Below, one piece after another: positions 1-8,236 of a stretch of 64,000 nt of DNA (position 1 is its first letter; the number at the start of each line of letters is the position of its first letter). A program made the position numbers and the translations under genes. This DNA comes from Pseudomonas sp. HMWF032 (lineage in GTDB: Bacteria > Pseudomonadota > Gammaproteobacteria > Pseudomonadales > Pseudomonadaceae), in assembly GCF_003060885.1 (NCBI RefSeq), contig NZ_QAIG01000008.1:99904-163903 (forward strand). Reading direction: 5' to 3'. Below the pieces are notes generated by a model. It worked only from the letters and a program-made list of their open reading frames with translations. It had not been told where the DNA came from and did not search any database.

Positions 1-28
1 TGCCATTTGTCTACTCACTGCCTTCTTA

Positions 29-823
29 TTACTGCTGGACACAACTCATCGGGGCCACTTCGACACGTGCATACATCTGCTCGGCGCCGCCACCCCGTCG
101 CATACCGCGTACCGGGCAGGCATCTAGATAATCCAGGCCCATGGCTAATTTCAAGTGGCGCTCCGGCTTGGCCAAGCAGTTGGTCACATCAAAGCTGTAC
201 CAGGCATCGTCCAGCCAGGCTTCAGTCCAAGCGTGACTGGCCAGGTGGTCTTCGCTGTCGGTAAACAGGTAACCCGAGACATAGCGCGCCGGAATGCCCA
301 AGCTGCGCGTGCAGGCCAGAAAGGCATGCGCGTGATCCTGGCAGACGCCCTTGCCGCCGGCAAAGGCTTCAGCAGCGCTGGTGTCCACCGCCGTGCTGCC
401 TGGTAGATAGCTGATATGTGCATTGAGGGCGTGCATCAGATCAATCAGGCCGGTGCGGTCGTGGCGGTTTTTGCTTTGCAGCTTGGCAAATTCACGCAGG
501 GCTTCGTCGGCTTCTGTGAGGCGGGTGAAGCGCAGAAACGGCAGCGCCGACTGACTTTCGTGTTCGGCCTCACGGGTTTCGTCGATCTCGACCTGACCAC
601 GGGCACCGATCACGATGGACTCATGCGGCTCGTCCATGGTCAGCACATGAAGAATATTGCCGTAGGGGTCGATCTGGGCGCGCACCGGGCGTGGCAGGGT
701 CAACTCCCAGCTGAGCACCTGCTGACGCTCGCTGTCGTGCGGAGTCATGCGCAGGTACTGGATGCTGGTGCGCACCTGGTCTTCATAGTGGTAGGTAGTG
801 TCGTGGCTGATGGACAGTCTCAT
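29..823 (-). CDS. Transglutaminase-like cysteine peptidase family protein
   Basis: The protein has 264 residues: an N-terminal bacterial transglutaminase beta domain (about 1-85) and a C-terminal transglutaminase core. The catalytic triad is visible as Cys161 in GKGVCQDHAHAF, His197 in SHAWTEAW and Asp212 in FDVTN. The start is the ATG at 823, overlapping the stop of the upstream DUF403 gene by four bases (ATGA), so translation is probably coupled. It is the last gene of a three-gene operon with an ATP-grasp enzyme and an alpha-E protein. Published comparative genomics links this trio to peptide ligation or modification systems. The substrate is unknown, and amidase or protease activity is as likely as cross-linking. 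Confidence 0.93.
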   Translation of the reverse strand: MRLSISHDTTYHYEDQVRTSIQYLRMTPHDSERQQVLSWELTLPRPVRAQIDPYGNILHVLTMDEPHESIVIGARGQVEIDETREAEHESQSALPFLRFTRLTEADEALREFAKLQSKNRHDRTGLIDLMHALNAHISYLPGSTAVDTSAAEAFAGGKGVCQDHAHAFLACTRSLGIPARYVSGYLFTDSEDHLASHAWTEAWLDDAWYSFDVTNCLAKPERHLKLAMGLDYLDACPVRGMRRGGGAEQMYARVEVAPMSCVQQ

Positions 824-1770
824 GCGACCTCCAGGTAGGACGTTTGGATGGCTTGGCCTAACTGGCGAACCAGCAGGATGAAATCGGTGAGCCAGGCGTG
901 CAGGCCCTCGTCGAGTACTTCTTCGATGCTGGTGTAGCGCAGCCGCGCTTCCAGTTCGGCGGCAAGGCGCTGGGCCGGGCGGCCGTTGTCGCCGGGCAGG
1001 CTGGCGAGCATCAGGCTCAGTTCGTCCATGCAGGCACGTAACGAGCGTGGTACGTCGGCGCGTAGCAACAGCAGTTCGGAGACTTTGCGCGTACCGGGCG
1101 AGCCGCGGTAGATCTCGGCAAACGCCTCGAATGATGACAAAGCACGCAGCAGCGCAGTCCATTGGTAGTAGCTGCGTGCCGGGCGGCCGTCGACTTCATC
1201 GATGTCTTCGCCGAGCATTTCATAGCGCGCGTCAAGCAGACGCAGGGTGTTGTCAGCGCGCTCGATAAAGGTACCGAGGCGAATAAAGCGATACGGGTCG
1301 CCGCGCATGATGGTGCCAAAGGTGGCGCCACGGAACAGGTGCGAGCGCTCCTTGACCCATTCGCAGAAGCGGCTGATGCCATAACGGCTCAAGCCTTGTT
1401 CGGCAATACCGCGAATTTCCAGCCAGGTGGCGTTGATGTTTTCCCACATGTCGGCGGTGATCCGCCCACGCACAGCATGGGCGTTGCTGCGCGCGGCCTG
1501 CAGGCAGCAGTAGATGCTCGCAGGGTTGGTCGCATCAAGGGCAAAAAAATGCAGCATGCGTTCGGCGTGCAGCGGGCCGTGGCGCTCCAGGTAATCATCC
1601 AGGGTGCCGGTAATCAGCAGCGGTAGGGCCAGCTCTTCCAGGCCATCGCCGCGGCCGTCCTGCGGCATCAGCGACAGCGAATAGCTGACTTCAAGCATGC
1701 GCGCGAGGTTTTCCGCGCGCTCCAGGTAGCGCGACATCCAGTACAGATCAGAGGCAGTTCTTGAAAGCAT
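820..1770 (-). CDS. Alpha-E domain protein (DUF403)
   Basis: This 316-residue, largely helical protein opens with SRTASDLYWMSRYLERAENLARML, the family's typical N-terminus. No catalytic motif is recognisable and its biochemical role is unknown. In bacteria it is nearly always found between a circularly permuted ATP-grasp enzyme and a transglutaminase, as here. It begins two bases after the stop of the ATP-grasp gene and overlaps the transglutaminase start, so the three are one transcription unit. I infer a partner or scaffold role in the same peptide-modifying pathway. Confidence 0.93.
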   Translation of the reverse strand: MLSRTASDLYWMSRYLERAENLARMLEVSYSLSLMPQDGRGDGLEELALPLLITGTLDDYLERHGPLHAERMLHFFALDATNPASIYCCLQAARSNAHAVRGRITADMWENINATWLEIRGIAEQGLSRYGISRFCEWVKERSHLFRGATFGTIMRGDPYRFIRLGTFIERADNTLRLLDARYEMLGEDIDEVDGRPARSYYQWTALLRALSSFEAFAEIYRGSPGTRKVSELLLLRADVPRSLRACMDELSLMLASLPGDNGRPAQRLAAELEARLRYTSIEEVLDEGLHAWLTDFILLVRQLGQAIQTSYLEVA

Positions 1771-1772
1771 GA

Positions 1773-3182
1773 TTAGTCCTCCACCACCCAGGTGTCTTTG
1801 GTACCGCCACCCTGAGACGAGTTGACCACCAGCGAACCTTCGCGCAGCGCGACACGGGTAAGGCCGCCGGGGACGATGCGGGTTTCCTTGCCGGACAGGA
1901 CAAACGGCCGCAAGTCGATATGGCGTGGCGCGATGCCGCGCTCAACAAAGGTCGGGCAGGTTGACAGGCACAGGGTCGGCTGGGCGATGTAGGCCTCGGG
2001 CCGGGCAATCAGGCGGGCGCGGAAGTCTTCGATCTCGGCCTTGGTGGCTGCCGGGCCAACCAGCATGCCGTAGCCGCCGGAGCCCTGGGTTTCCTTGACC
2101 ACCAAGTGCTCCAGGTTGGCCAGCACGTGCGACAACTCAGCAGGTTTGCGGCACTGGAAGGTCGGCACGTTCTTCAGGATTGGCTCTTCACTGAGGTAGA
2201 AGCGAATCATGTCGTCGACATAGGGGTAGATCGATTTGTCGTCCGCCACACCGGTGCCGATGGCGTTGGCCAGCACCACGTTGCCGCTGCGGTAGCAGGC
2301 CAGCAGACCGGGCACACCGAGCATGGAGTCCGGGTTAAAGGCCAGCGGGTCGAGGAACGCGTCGTCGAGGCGTCGATAAACCACGTCCACCTGCTTGGCC
2401 CCAGACGTGGTGCGCATAAACAACTTGTCGTCACGCACAAACAAATCCGCGCCTTCGACCAGCTCCACGCCCATTTCGCGGGCCAGGAAGGCGTGTTCGA
2501 AATAGGCGCTGTTGAAGCGCCCCGGCGTCAGCACCACAACGTTGGGGTTATCCAGCGGGCAGGAGGACTTGAGCGTGTCGAGCAACAGATTCGGGTAGTG
2601 ATCGATCGGCGCCACGCGCTGGGTGGCGAACAGCTCGGGGAACAGACGCATCATCATCTTGCGGTCTTCGAGCATGTAGCTGACGCCGCTGGGCGTGCGC
2701 AGGTTGTCCTCCAGCACGTAGTAGCTGCCATCGCCATCGCGCACCAGATCAACCCCAGCGATGTGAGCATAGAGGTCGCGGTGCAGATTGAGGCCCTGCA
2801 TGGCGATCTGGTAACCCTCGTTGGCCAGCACCTGCTCGGCGGGAATGATGCCGGCTTTGATGATGCGCTGGTCGTGGTAGAGGTCGGCGAGGAACATGTT
2901 CAGCGCCTGCACCCGTTGGATGCAGCCACGCTCAACCATGCGCCACTCAGTGGCGGGGATGCTGCGCGGGATGATGTCGAAGGGAATCAGTCGCTCAGTG
3001 CCCTGATCATCGCCATACAGGGTGAAGGTGATGCCGGCACGGTGGAACAGCAGATCGGCTTCACGGCGGCGCTGAGCCAGCAGTTCATCCGGGGTATCTG
3101 CCAACCAGCGGGCAAAGGCTTGGTAGTGCGGGCGGACAGCGCCACTCGCGTCGTACATCTCGTCATAAAAGGTGCGGACCAT
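1773..3182 (-). CDS. Circularly permuted type 2 ATP-grasp protein
   Basis: The 469-residue protein matches the DUF404/DUF407 (CP_ATPgrasp_2) family. Recognisable segments include FDIIPRSIPATEW, the VLEDNLRTPSGVSYMLE stretch typical of the ATP-grasp fold, and VVKETQGSGGYGMLVGP near the nucleotide-binding loop. Members are predicted to make carboxylate-amine bonds at ATP cost. The ATG at 3182 is preferred because AAGGAG lies seven bases upstream; longer in-frame starts lack such a site. It is first in the operon with the DUF403 and transglutaminase genes. The substrate is unknown. Confidence 0.93.
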   Translation of the reverse strand: MVRTFYDEMYDASGAVRPHYQAFARWLADTPDELLAQRRREADLLFHRAGITFTLYGDDQGTERLIPFDIIPRSIPATEWRMVERGCIQRVQALNMFLADLYHDQRIIKAGIIPAEQVLANEGYQIAMQGLNLHRDLYAHIAGVDLVRDGDGSYYVLEDNLRTPSGVSYMLEDRKMMMRLFPELFATQRVAPIDHYPNLLLDTLKSSCPLDNPNVVVLTPGRFNSAYFEHAFLAREMGVELVEGADLFVRDDKLFMRTTSGAKQVDVVYRRLDDAFLDPLAFNPDSMLGVPGLLACYRSGNVVLANAIGTGVADDKSIYPYVDDMIRFYLSEEPILKNVPTFQCRKPAELSHVLANLEHLVVKETQGSGGYGMLVGPAATKAEIEDFRARLIARPEAYIAQPTLCLSTCPTFVERGIAPRHIDLRPFVLSGKETRIVPGGLTRVALREGSLVVNSSQGGGTKDTWVVED

Positions 3183-3349
3183 GCCGTACTCCTTGTCACC
3201 CGGACATGGAGACAGCTTTGCAAAGCTCGCGCCATACAATAAAAATGTTTTAAATCAAAAACTTGAGTATTTAAGGCACAAGTAACGCACCAAGCAGGGG
3301 CGCAATGGTGACCACTTGGTCGCAGGGCGCGCCATTTTGAGGCGGCCAA

Positions 3350-3384
3350 TCCGTAGGGTGGATAGCGCTCTTTTTATCCACCCT
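3350..3384. repeat. Inverted repeat in intergenic DNA (REP-like)
   Basis: Between the ATP-grasp promoter region and the amidotransferase gene, GTAGGGTGGAT and its exact complement ATCCACCCTAC flank a 12-base loop. Just to the right, imperfect copies of the same words recur (GGTGGATGGG and CAACCCTAC, to about 3433). Such GTAGGGTGGA elements are common dispersed intergenic sequences in Pseudomonas. It could form a hairpin, but there is no clean T-tract to make it a canonical terminator. Confidence 0.6.
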
Positions 3385-3433
3385 ACGACAACCACCGGTG
3401 GATGGGTAAAGCGTCATCAACCCTACCCGACGT

Positions 3434-4141
3434 TTAGAGTCCGGCCAGTTGCAGCCAGTGGCGATAGATGCCTTCGGCTACGCGGTTCAGCTCGGCGACT
3501 TTGGCTGGCAGTTGGTCGAGCATCTGCGCCCTGCTCTGCTGGCTGGGCTGGTTTTCATCCAGCAGGTGATGCCAGTCGCCGAGCCACTGACGCACCAGGG
3601 CTTCGTCCATTTCCGGATGCCCTTGCAGGGCCAGGACTTTATCCCCCCAGGCAAACGCCTGGTTACTGCACCAGGGGCTGCTCAGCAAGGGCTGTGCACC
3701 CTCGGGGATAGCAAAGCTGTCGCCATGCCACTGGAAGATCGGGAACTGTTCGGGCAAATGCTGTAACCAGGGACTGGGCGCAACCTGATCAAGACGGGTC
3801 AGTGTGTGCCAGCCGCTTTCGGTGTAAGGCATGCGGCTGATTTCCGCGCCAAGAGCCTTGGCCAACAACTGGCCACCCAGGCAGTGGCCGATCAGCGGAA
3901 TATCACGGCGAATAAAATGCTGCAGCGCGGCCACTTCGGTCTGCAGCCAGGGCAACGGATCGTTCACACTCATCGGCCCGCCCATGATGGCCACAGCCTT
4001 AGGCCGGTCGAGGTCAATGCCCTCTAGCTCGCCGAGGTCAGCGCGCAGCACTCTATAAAAATGGCCAGCCTGCTCCAGCACCTTGCCCAGGTGAGCCGGC
4101 GGACAGTAATCAATGTGGGTAAAAATCAGGATATCGGTCAT
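3434..4141 (-). CDS. Class I glutamine amidotransferase-like protein
   Basis: This 235-residue protein is a stand-alone class I glutamine amidotransferase domain. The nucleophile elbow GHCLGG places the catalytic cysteine at Cys87, and GHPEMDE supplies His175 and Glu177, so the triad is complete. The FQWHGDSF motif is also typical. The ATG at 4141 begins MTDILIFTHIDYCPPAHLG. Members hydrolyse glutamine or gamma-glutamyl compounds, or supply ammonia to a partner; no partner synthetase is adjacent. Substrate not assignable. Confidence 0.92.
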   Translation of the reverse strand: MTDILIFTHIDYCPPAHLGKVLEQAGHFYRVLRADLGELEGIDLDRPKAVAIMGGPMSVNDPLPWLQTEVAALQHFIRRDIPLIGHCLGGQLLAKALGAEISRMPYTESGWHTLTRLDQVAPSPWLQHLPEQFPIFQWHGDSFAIPEGAQPLLSSPWCSNQAFAWGDKVLALQGHPEMDEALVRQWLGDWHHLLDENQPSQQSRAQMLDQLPAKVAELNRVAEGIYRHWLQLAGL

Positions 4142-4317
4142 GCACCAAGTCTGAAGCAAAGTGCAGGCTGGGGTCGAGGGGCGATTGGCTGGGAGCACTT
4201 TGACCAAATAGAAATGATACAGGCCAGCTCATGGCTGGCCCGTGTTTGGATTGCAGAACCTGTTTACGCTCTCGCGAGCTAGAGCCATTCATGGCACTGC
4301 GTAATAACAGCAGGTTC

Positions 4318-4653
4318 TCAGGGCTGCCTCACCTCCTGGGTAACGCCCCACCCATCCAGCTTACCGCCAAGCGGCGCCACGACAGACTCCAGGTCATGCT
4401 CGAAGTCATCGATGCCGTGGTATGTCGCAAACATCACTTTACTGACTTGCAGGTGCCAGACACCGTCATCACGCTCGGTCACCAGGGCGTGTAAAGACTC
4501 ACCTCGAAACTTGCGGGTGGCCATGCGGGCCCGCTCCTCATCAGGGAAAAGGGCGTAGAACTCGATGGGGTGGAAGCTGGCAAAGTCGAAGCCACCCTCC
4601 TTCATCCGCCGTAAAACCCCGTTACTGACATCATCGTGCAAGGCTGTGCTCAT
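4318..4653 (-). CDS. Ribonuclease E inhibitor RraB-family protein
   Basis: The 111-residue protein fits the RraB family in length and in the FYALFPDEERARMATRKF and WHLQVSKVMFATYHGIDDFEHDLE segments. RraB in E. coli binds RNase E and changes RNA turnover. A GGAGGT-type ribosome site lies just upstream of the ATG at 4653 (complement of cacctcctc at 4670). The gene stands alone. The family is certain enough from sequence, but the effect on RNase E in this organism is inferred. Confidence 0.8.
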   Translation of the reverse strand: MSTALHDDVSNGVLRRMKEGGFDFASFHPIEFYALFPDEERARMATRKFRGESLHALVTERDDGVWHLQVSKVMFATYHGIDDFEHDLESVVAPLGGKLDGWGVTQEVRQP

Positions 4654-4967
4654 GAAGTGACCTCCTCAGGCGATGGACAAATTTACAGGACGCTAAAGAA
4701 CCAACTAGGTGTCGATACTGCAGTGCTACGACCTGATAAACGCATTCCCATTGCTACCGCAGAGTTTCGGCGGCGTCGCGGCACCGATTGCAGTGCCGCC
4801 CGAGAATCAAGCGATGTGCTGCTTGATATGTCATAAGCCAGACCTGAAACCAGGGCTGGTCAACGCAGGCTTGTTCAGAGCGAACAAGTCAGAAGCGTTA
4901 CCTGCAGACTAGTCCTATCAACGCGCATTTGCCCAGCAAAAGTTGTTTCAGCCACACATCCAGCCCA
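4654..4967. other. Intergenic stretch with no recognised gene
   Basis: About 310 bases lie between the rraB-like gene and the end of the SDR gene. Short open frames are present on the plus strand, but none has a good ribosome site, family resemblance or Pseudomonas-like codon use. The left edge must hold the promoter of the rraB-like gene. I see no repeat or RNA structure I can defend. Confidence 0.5.
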
Positions 4968-5729
4968 TCAGTCGCGACTAAGCCAGGCCATGATGCGCCG
5001 GGTCAGCCAGGCGGGCGTCAGCTGGCCAGACCAGTACAGCAGCTTGAATTGTCGGCTGATCGGCCGGTGTACAGCACGGCTGCGGCTTTGCGCCCAGGCA
5101 GCCTGGGCAACAGCTTTAGCCTGAAGATTGACGCCCAGACGGCGCAACACCGGGGCCTGGAAGCGTTGGTTGTTGAGCATCGGCGTGCTGACAAACGGCG
5201 GCATCAGGTCACCAACACGGATGCCGTGCTTGGCCCATTCCAGATCCAGCGCCTCGGTCAGCCCGCGCACGGCGAACTTGGACGCCGAGTAACTGGCCAG
5301 ATGCGGTACGCCATAGAGCCCGGATGCCGAGCCCATATTGATCACCTGGGCATCGGGCGTGGCTTTCAGATAGGGAAACGCCGCGTGGGTCATGTTCAGC
5401 AGGCCCAGCACGTTGATCTGCAGGATGCGCGCATGCTCACTTAGCTCGATGTCCTCGAAGTGCCCGCACTGCAGAACCCCAGCGCTGTTGAACAGCAGGC
5501 GCAACTGACCGCCATGCAGGGCGCAGAAGTCCGCCAGGGCGACCCTGACTGCCGCCGGGTCGGCCACATCCAGTTCGGCATGCCAGACGTTACCCAGCTC
5601 GCCGGCCAGCTTGGCCAGTGCCTGGTGATTGATATCCAACAGCCCGACCTGCCAGCCGTGTTGATGAAACAGCCTGGCCGTGGCCGCACCGATGCCCGAT
5701 GCGGCGCCGGTGATCAGAATGTTGTTCAT
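4968..5729 (-). CDS. Short-chain dehydrogenase/reductase (SadH-like position)
   Basis: This 253-residue classical SDR has the NAD(P)-binding loop GAASGIG at 8-14, NSAG at 81-84, catalytic Ser134 and the Tyr147/Lys151 pair in YSASK. The start is the ATG at 5729, which overlaps the last base of the esterase stop codon (TGATG), so the genes are translationally coupled. It is third in an operon with a Baeyer-Villiger-type monooxygenase and an esterase, consistent with oxidising or reducing an alcohol/ketone intermediate. In the mycobacterial mymA operon the matching position is held by the SDR SadH. Substrate inferred only. Confidence 0.93.
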   Translation of the reverse strand: MNNILITGAASGIGAATARLFHQHGWQVGLLDINHQALAKLAGELGNVWHAELDVADPAAVRVALADFCALHGGQLRLLFNSAGVLQCGHFEDIELSEHARILQINVLGLLNMTHAAFPYLKATPDAQVINMGSASGLYGVPHLASYSASKFAVRGLTEALDLEWAKHGIRVGDLMPPFVSTPMLNNQRFQAPVLRRLGVNLQAKAVAQAAWAQSRSRAVHRPISRQFKLLYWSGQLTPAWLTRRIMAWLSRD

Positions 5730-6664
5730 CAACAACCCCGCTCACGCAGAAAACTCACCACTTCGGCCAGGGCAAAATCCGCCGCTTTGAGCATGCCCGC
5801 ATGGGCCTGGAACACGTGCCACAACTCTGGATAACGTTGCAGGCGTACATCCACACCCGCGGCCCTGGCCTTGTCGGCAAAGCGCAAGCTGTCGTTACGT
5901 AGAATCTCGTCTTCACCGACCTGGATCAACACTGGGGCCAGACCCTGCAGGTCAGCAAACTGCGGCGACAGACCCGGGTCGTCGTGGGCCAAACCCGCCG
6001 GGCAATAAAGCGCCAGCGCCTGTTCCACCCATTTGCGGTGGATCAGCGGGTCACCGGCGGGCGGCTCGTGCAGCTGCGTGCCGGTAAAGTCGGTGACCGG
6101 AGAGAAGCACACCAGCGCTGCCGGCTGCGCCAAGCCCAGGTCACGCAGACGCAGACTGGTGATCAGGCTCAGATTGCCGCCGGCCGAGTCGCCGCCGATC
6201 ACAATTTGTTCGGGCTTGTAACCCAGCGTGAGCAGTTCCTGAAACGCCGCCAGCGCATCCTCACGAGCCGCTGGGTATTGGTGTTCCGGAGCCAGGCGGT
6301 AATCCAGCGCGCACACATCCATCTGCCCGCGCTTGGCCAGGTTGGAGCAGATCGCCCGGTGGGTGTTCGGCCCACCGATCAGATAAGCCCCACCATGCAA
6401 GTACAACAGCACCGTGCCCCGGCCGCTCTGCGGCTTGTGCCACTCGCAGGGCCGCCCGCCCAGGGTGCCGGTGCTGCGGGTGATACCGCGCGGCGTCGGG
6501 CTGGCCGCCGTCAGCAGGCGCAGCACCGTGCGCTGACCGGCAATCGGCATCGGCGGACGCACCAAACCACGGAACAGCAGGCGCAGGCTGGTACGCAAAA
6601 CACTGCGCAGCAACGCCTGCTCAGCGGCGGGGGCGGTAAATTCAACGGGTGCATTCATAGTCAT
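5729..6664 (-). CDS. Alpha/beta hydrolase, hormone-sensitive lipase family
   Basis: The 311-residue esterase carries the oxyanion-hole motif HGGAY at 90-94, the nucleophile elbow GDSAGG (Ser160), Asp252 in GEDEIL and His283 in LWHVF. All are hallmarks of the bacterial HSL (family IV) group. Two ATGs are possible, at 6664 and 6658; GGAG lies four and ten bases upstream respectively. The gene overlaps the monooxygenase end by 23 bases and the SDR start by one. An esterase after a Baeyer-Villiger enzyme fits hydrolysis of the ester product, but this is inference from order. Confidence 0.93.
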   Translation of the reverse strand: MTMNAPVEFTAPAAEQALLRSVLRTSLRLLFRGLVRPPMPIAGQRTVLRLLTAASPTPRGITRSTGTLGGRPCEWHKPQSGRGTVLLYLHGGAYLIGGPNTHRAICSNLAKRGQMDVCALDYRLAPEHQYPAAREDALAAFQELLTLGYKPEQIVIGGDSAGGNLSLITSLRLRDLGLAQPAALVCFSPVTDFTGTQLHEPPAGDPLIHRKWVEQALALYCPAGLAHDDPGLSPQFADLQGLAPVLIQVGEDEILRNDSLRFADKARAAGVDVRLQRYPELWHVFQAHAGMLKAADFALAEVVSFLRERGC

Positions 6665-8117
6665 CAAGCTCCGGGGCGCGGGTCTGCTGGCGATAGGTAA
6701 AGGTATAGCCCGGCCAGTTGTTGGTGCTTTTGCCGGAGGCGGTTTTGTACCAGCTTGAGCAGCCCTGCTCCCATATCGTTCGATGTGAGCTGGCCTGAAT
6801 CTGCTGGTTGAAGCGCTGCTGCACGCTGGCCTTCACATCCAGATAACGGGCGCCTTGTTGGCGCAGCAAATCGATGCAGCCAAGCACGTAACGGAACTGA
6901 CTTTCCAACATATAAATGATCGAGTTATGCCCCAGGTTGGTATTCGGCCCATAGAGGATAAACAGGTTGGGAAAACCACTGACGCTGATGCCCTTGTAGG
7001 CTTCGGCGCCGTCGCGCCAGGCCTGGTTCAACTCCTGCCCGCCGAGCCCGCGAATCTGCATCGGCGCAAGAAAATCCGTGGCGGCAAAGCCGGTGCCGTA
7101 GATCAGCACATCGCACGGGTGCTCGCGGCCATCGGCGGTGATGATGGCACGCTCACTGACGCGGCTGATCGCTTCGCTGATCACCGTCACATTGGGTTGC
7201 GCCAGTGCCGGCAGGTAGTCATTACTGATCAGAATGCGTTTGCAACCCATGGGATAATCCGGTTGCAGCTGCGCCCGCAACTGCGGGTCGCGAATATGCT
7301 GGTTGAGGTGCCGTTCGAAGCTGAAGCGAAACAGCTTCATCAGCCACGGCATGCTGATAAACGCCAAGCCGCGCACCTCGTGTTGCAGGTACTTGAGGCC
7401 ACGATCGAGGCGTTGCAGCCAGGGCAGTCGGCGCATCACGGCCAGCTCCCACGGCCGGTAGGCGCGGTCCGGTTTGGCCAGCACATAGGCGGCTGAACGC
7501 TGAAACAGCTGCAGCTGCGCCACCTTGGGCTGAATCTGCGGAACAAACTGAATCGCCGAGGCGCCGGTGCCAATTACCGCCACGCGCTTGCCAGAAAGAT
7601 TCAGATCGTGTCGCCAGCGCGCCGAGTGAAACACCTCACCGACAAACTGCTCGACTCCCGGCAACGCCGGATAGGCAGGCTGATTGAGCTGACCACAGGC
7701 GCTGATCAGCACCTCGGCGCAGAGTTCTTCGCCATTGCTCAGGGTCACCCGCCACAGCGCTGCGACCGCATCGAAAGCGGCAGACGCCACCTCGGCATTG
7801 CAGCGAATACGCGAACGCAACTGATACTTGGCCACGCAATACAGCATGTAGCCGTGGATTTCCGTCTGGGGCGCGAACTTGCGGCTCCAGTCGGTTTTCG
7901 GCTCGAAGGAAAACGAATAGAGGTGCGACGGCACATCGCAGGCCGCTCCCGGGTAGCTGTTATCGCGCCAGGTGCCGCCGATTTCTGCGGCCTTCTCAAG
8001 GATCAGAAAATCCTCGACCCCGGCCTTCTGTAACCGAATCGCCATGCCCAGACCGCCAAAGCCGCTGCCGATAATCAGCACGCGCAAGGGCGTCTGGTTC
8101 TGGGAAGTGTTGTGCAT
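6642..8117 (-). CDS. Flavin-containing (Baeyer-Villiger-type) monooxygenase
   Basis: The 491-residue enzyme has two Rossmann motifs, GSGFGG at 17-22 for FAD and GTGASA at about 183 for NADPH. Between them is the Baeyer-Villiger fingerprint FxGxxxHxxxW (158-168, FVGEVFHSARW). GGTWRDNSYPGAACDVPSHLY is also typical of this class and of MymA/EthA relatives. It leads an operon with an esterase and an SDR and is divergent from an AraC regulator 119 bases away. Expected reaction: NADPH- and O2-dependent oxygenation of a ketone, aldehyde or sulfur centre. The natural substrate is unknown. Confidence 0.94.
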   Translation of the reverse strand: MHNTSQNQTPLRVLIIGSGFGGLGMAIRLQKAGVEDFLILEKAAEIGGTWRDNSYPGAACDVPSHLYSFSFEPKTDWSRKFAPQTEIHGYMLYCVAKYQLRSRIRCNAEVASAAFDAVAALWRVTLSNGEELCAEVLISACGQLNQPAYPALPGVEQFVGEVFHSARWRHDLNLSGKRVAVIGTGASAIQFVPQIQPKVAQLQLFQRSAAYVLAKPDRAYRPWELAVMRRLPWLQRLDRGLKYLQHEVRGLAFISMPWLMKLFRFSFERHLNQHIRDPQLRAQLQPDYPMGCKRILISNDYLPALAQPNVTVISEAISRVSERAIITADGREHPCDVLIYGTGFAATDFLAPMQIRGLGGQELNQAWRDGAEAYKGISVSGFPNLFILYGPNTNLGHNSIIYMLESQFRYVLGCIDLLRQQGARYLDVKASVQQRFNQQIQASSHRTIWEQGCSSWYKTASGKSTNNWPGYTFTYRQQTRAPELDDYECTR

Positions 8118-8146
8118 TGTTATATCCCCAACCGCAAACAGTGCGG

Positions 8147-8184
8147 ATAACCGGATGCTACTTGTCTGGGCCAGACCCGGTTAT
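8147..8184. promoter_or_regulatory. Nested inverted repeats in the divergent monooxygenase/AraC promoter
   Basis: In the 119-base gap between the monooxygenase and its AraC regulator, ATAACCGG (8147-8154) pairs with CCGGTTAT (8177-8184). Inside lies GTCTGG-G-CCAGAC (8164-8176). The word GGATAAC also recurs at 8226-8232, just before the regulator's start. Position and symmetry suggest a binding site for the AraC protein or another regulator. Binding is inferred, not shown. Confidence 0.45.
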
Positions 8185-8236
8185 GGCATAGTCGGCCAAT
8201 CGATTGTGACTTTCGGACAAATCAGCGGATAACTGC

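Noticed and set aside
2106..3242. A 378-codon plus-strand frame opposite the ATP-grasp gene
   Set aside because: The ATP-grasp protein on the minus strand is clearly real; this frame is low-complexity and family-less.
4709..4912. Short plus-strand frame of 67 codons after the rraB-like gene
   Set aside because: No ribosome site, no homology I recognise and codon use unlike the neighbours.
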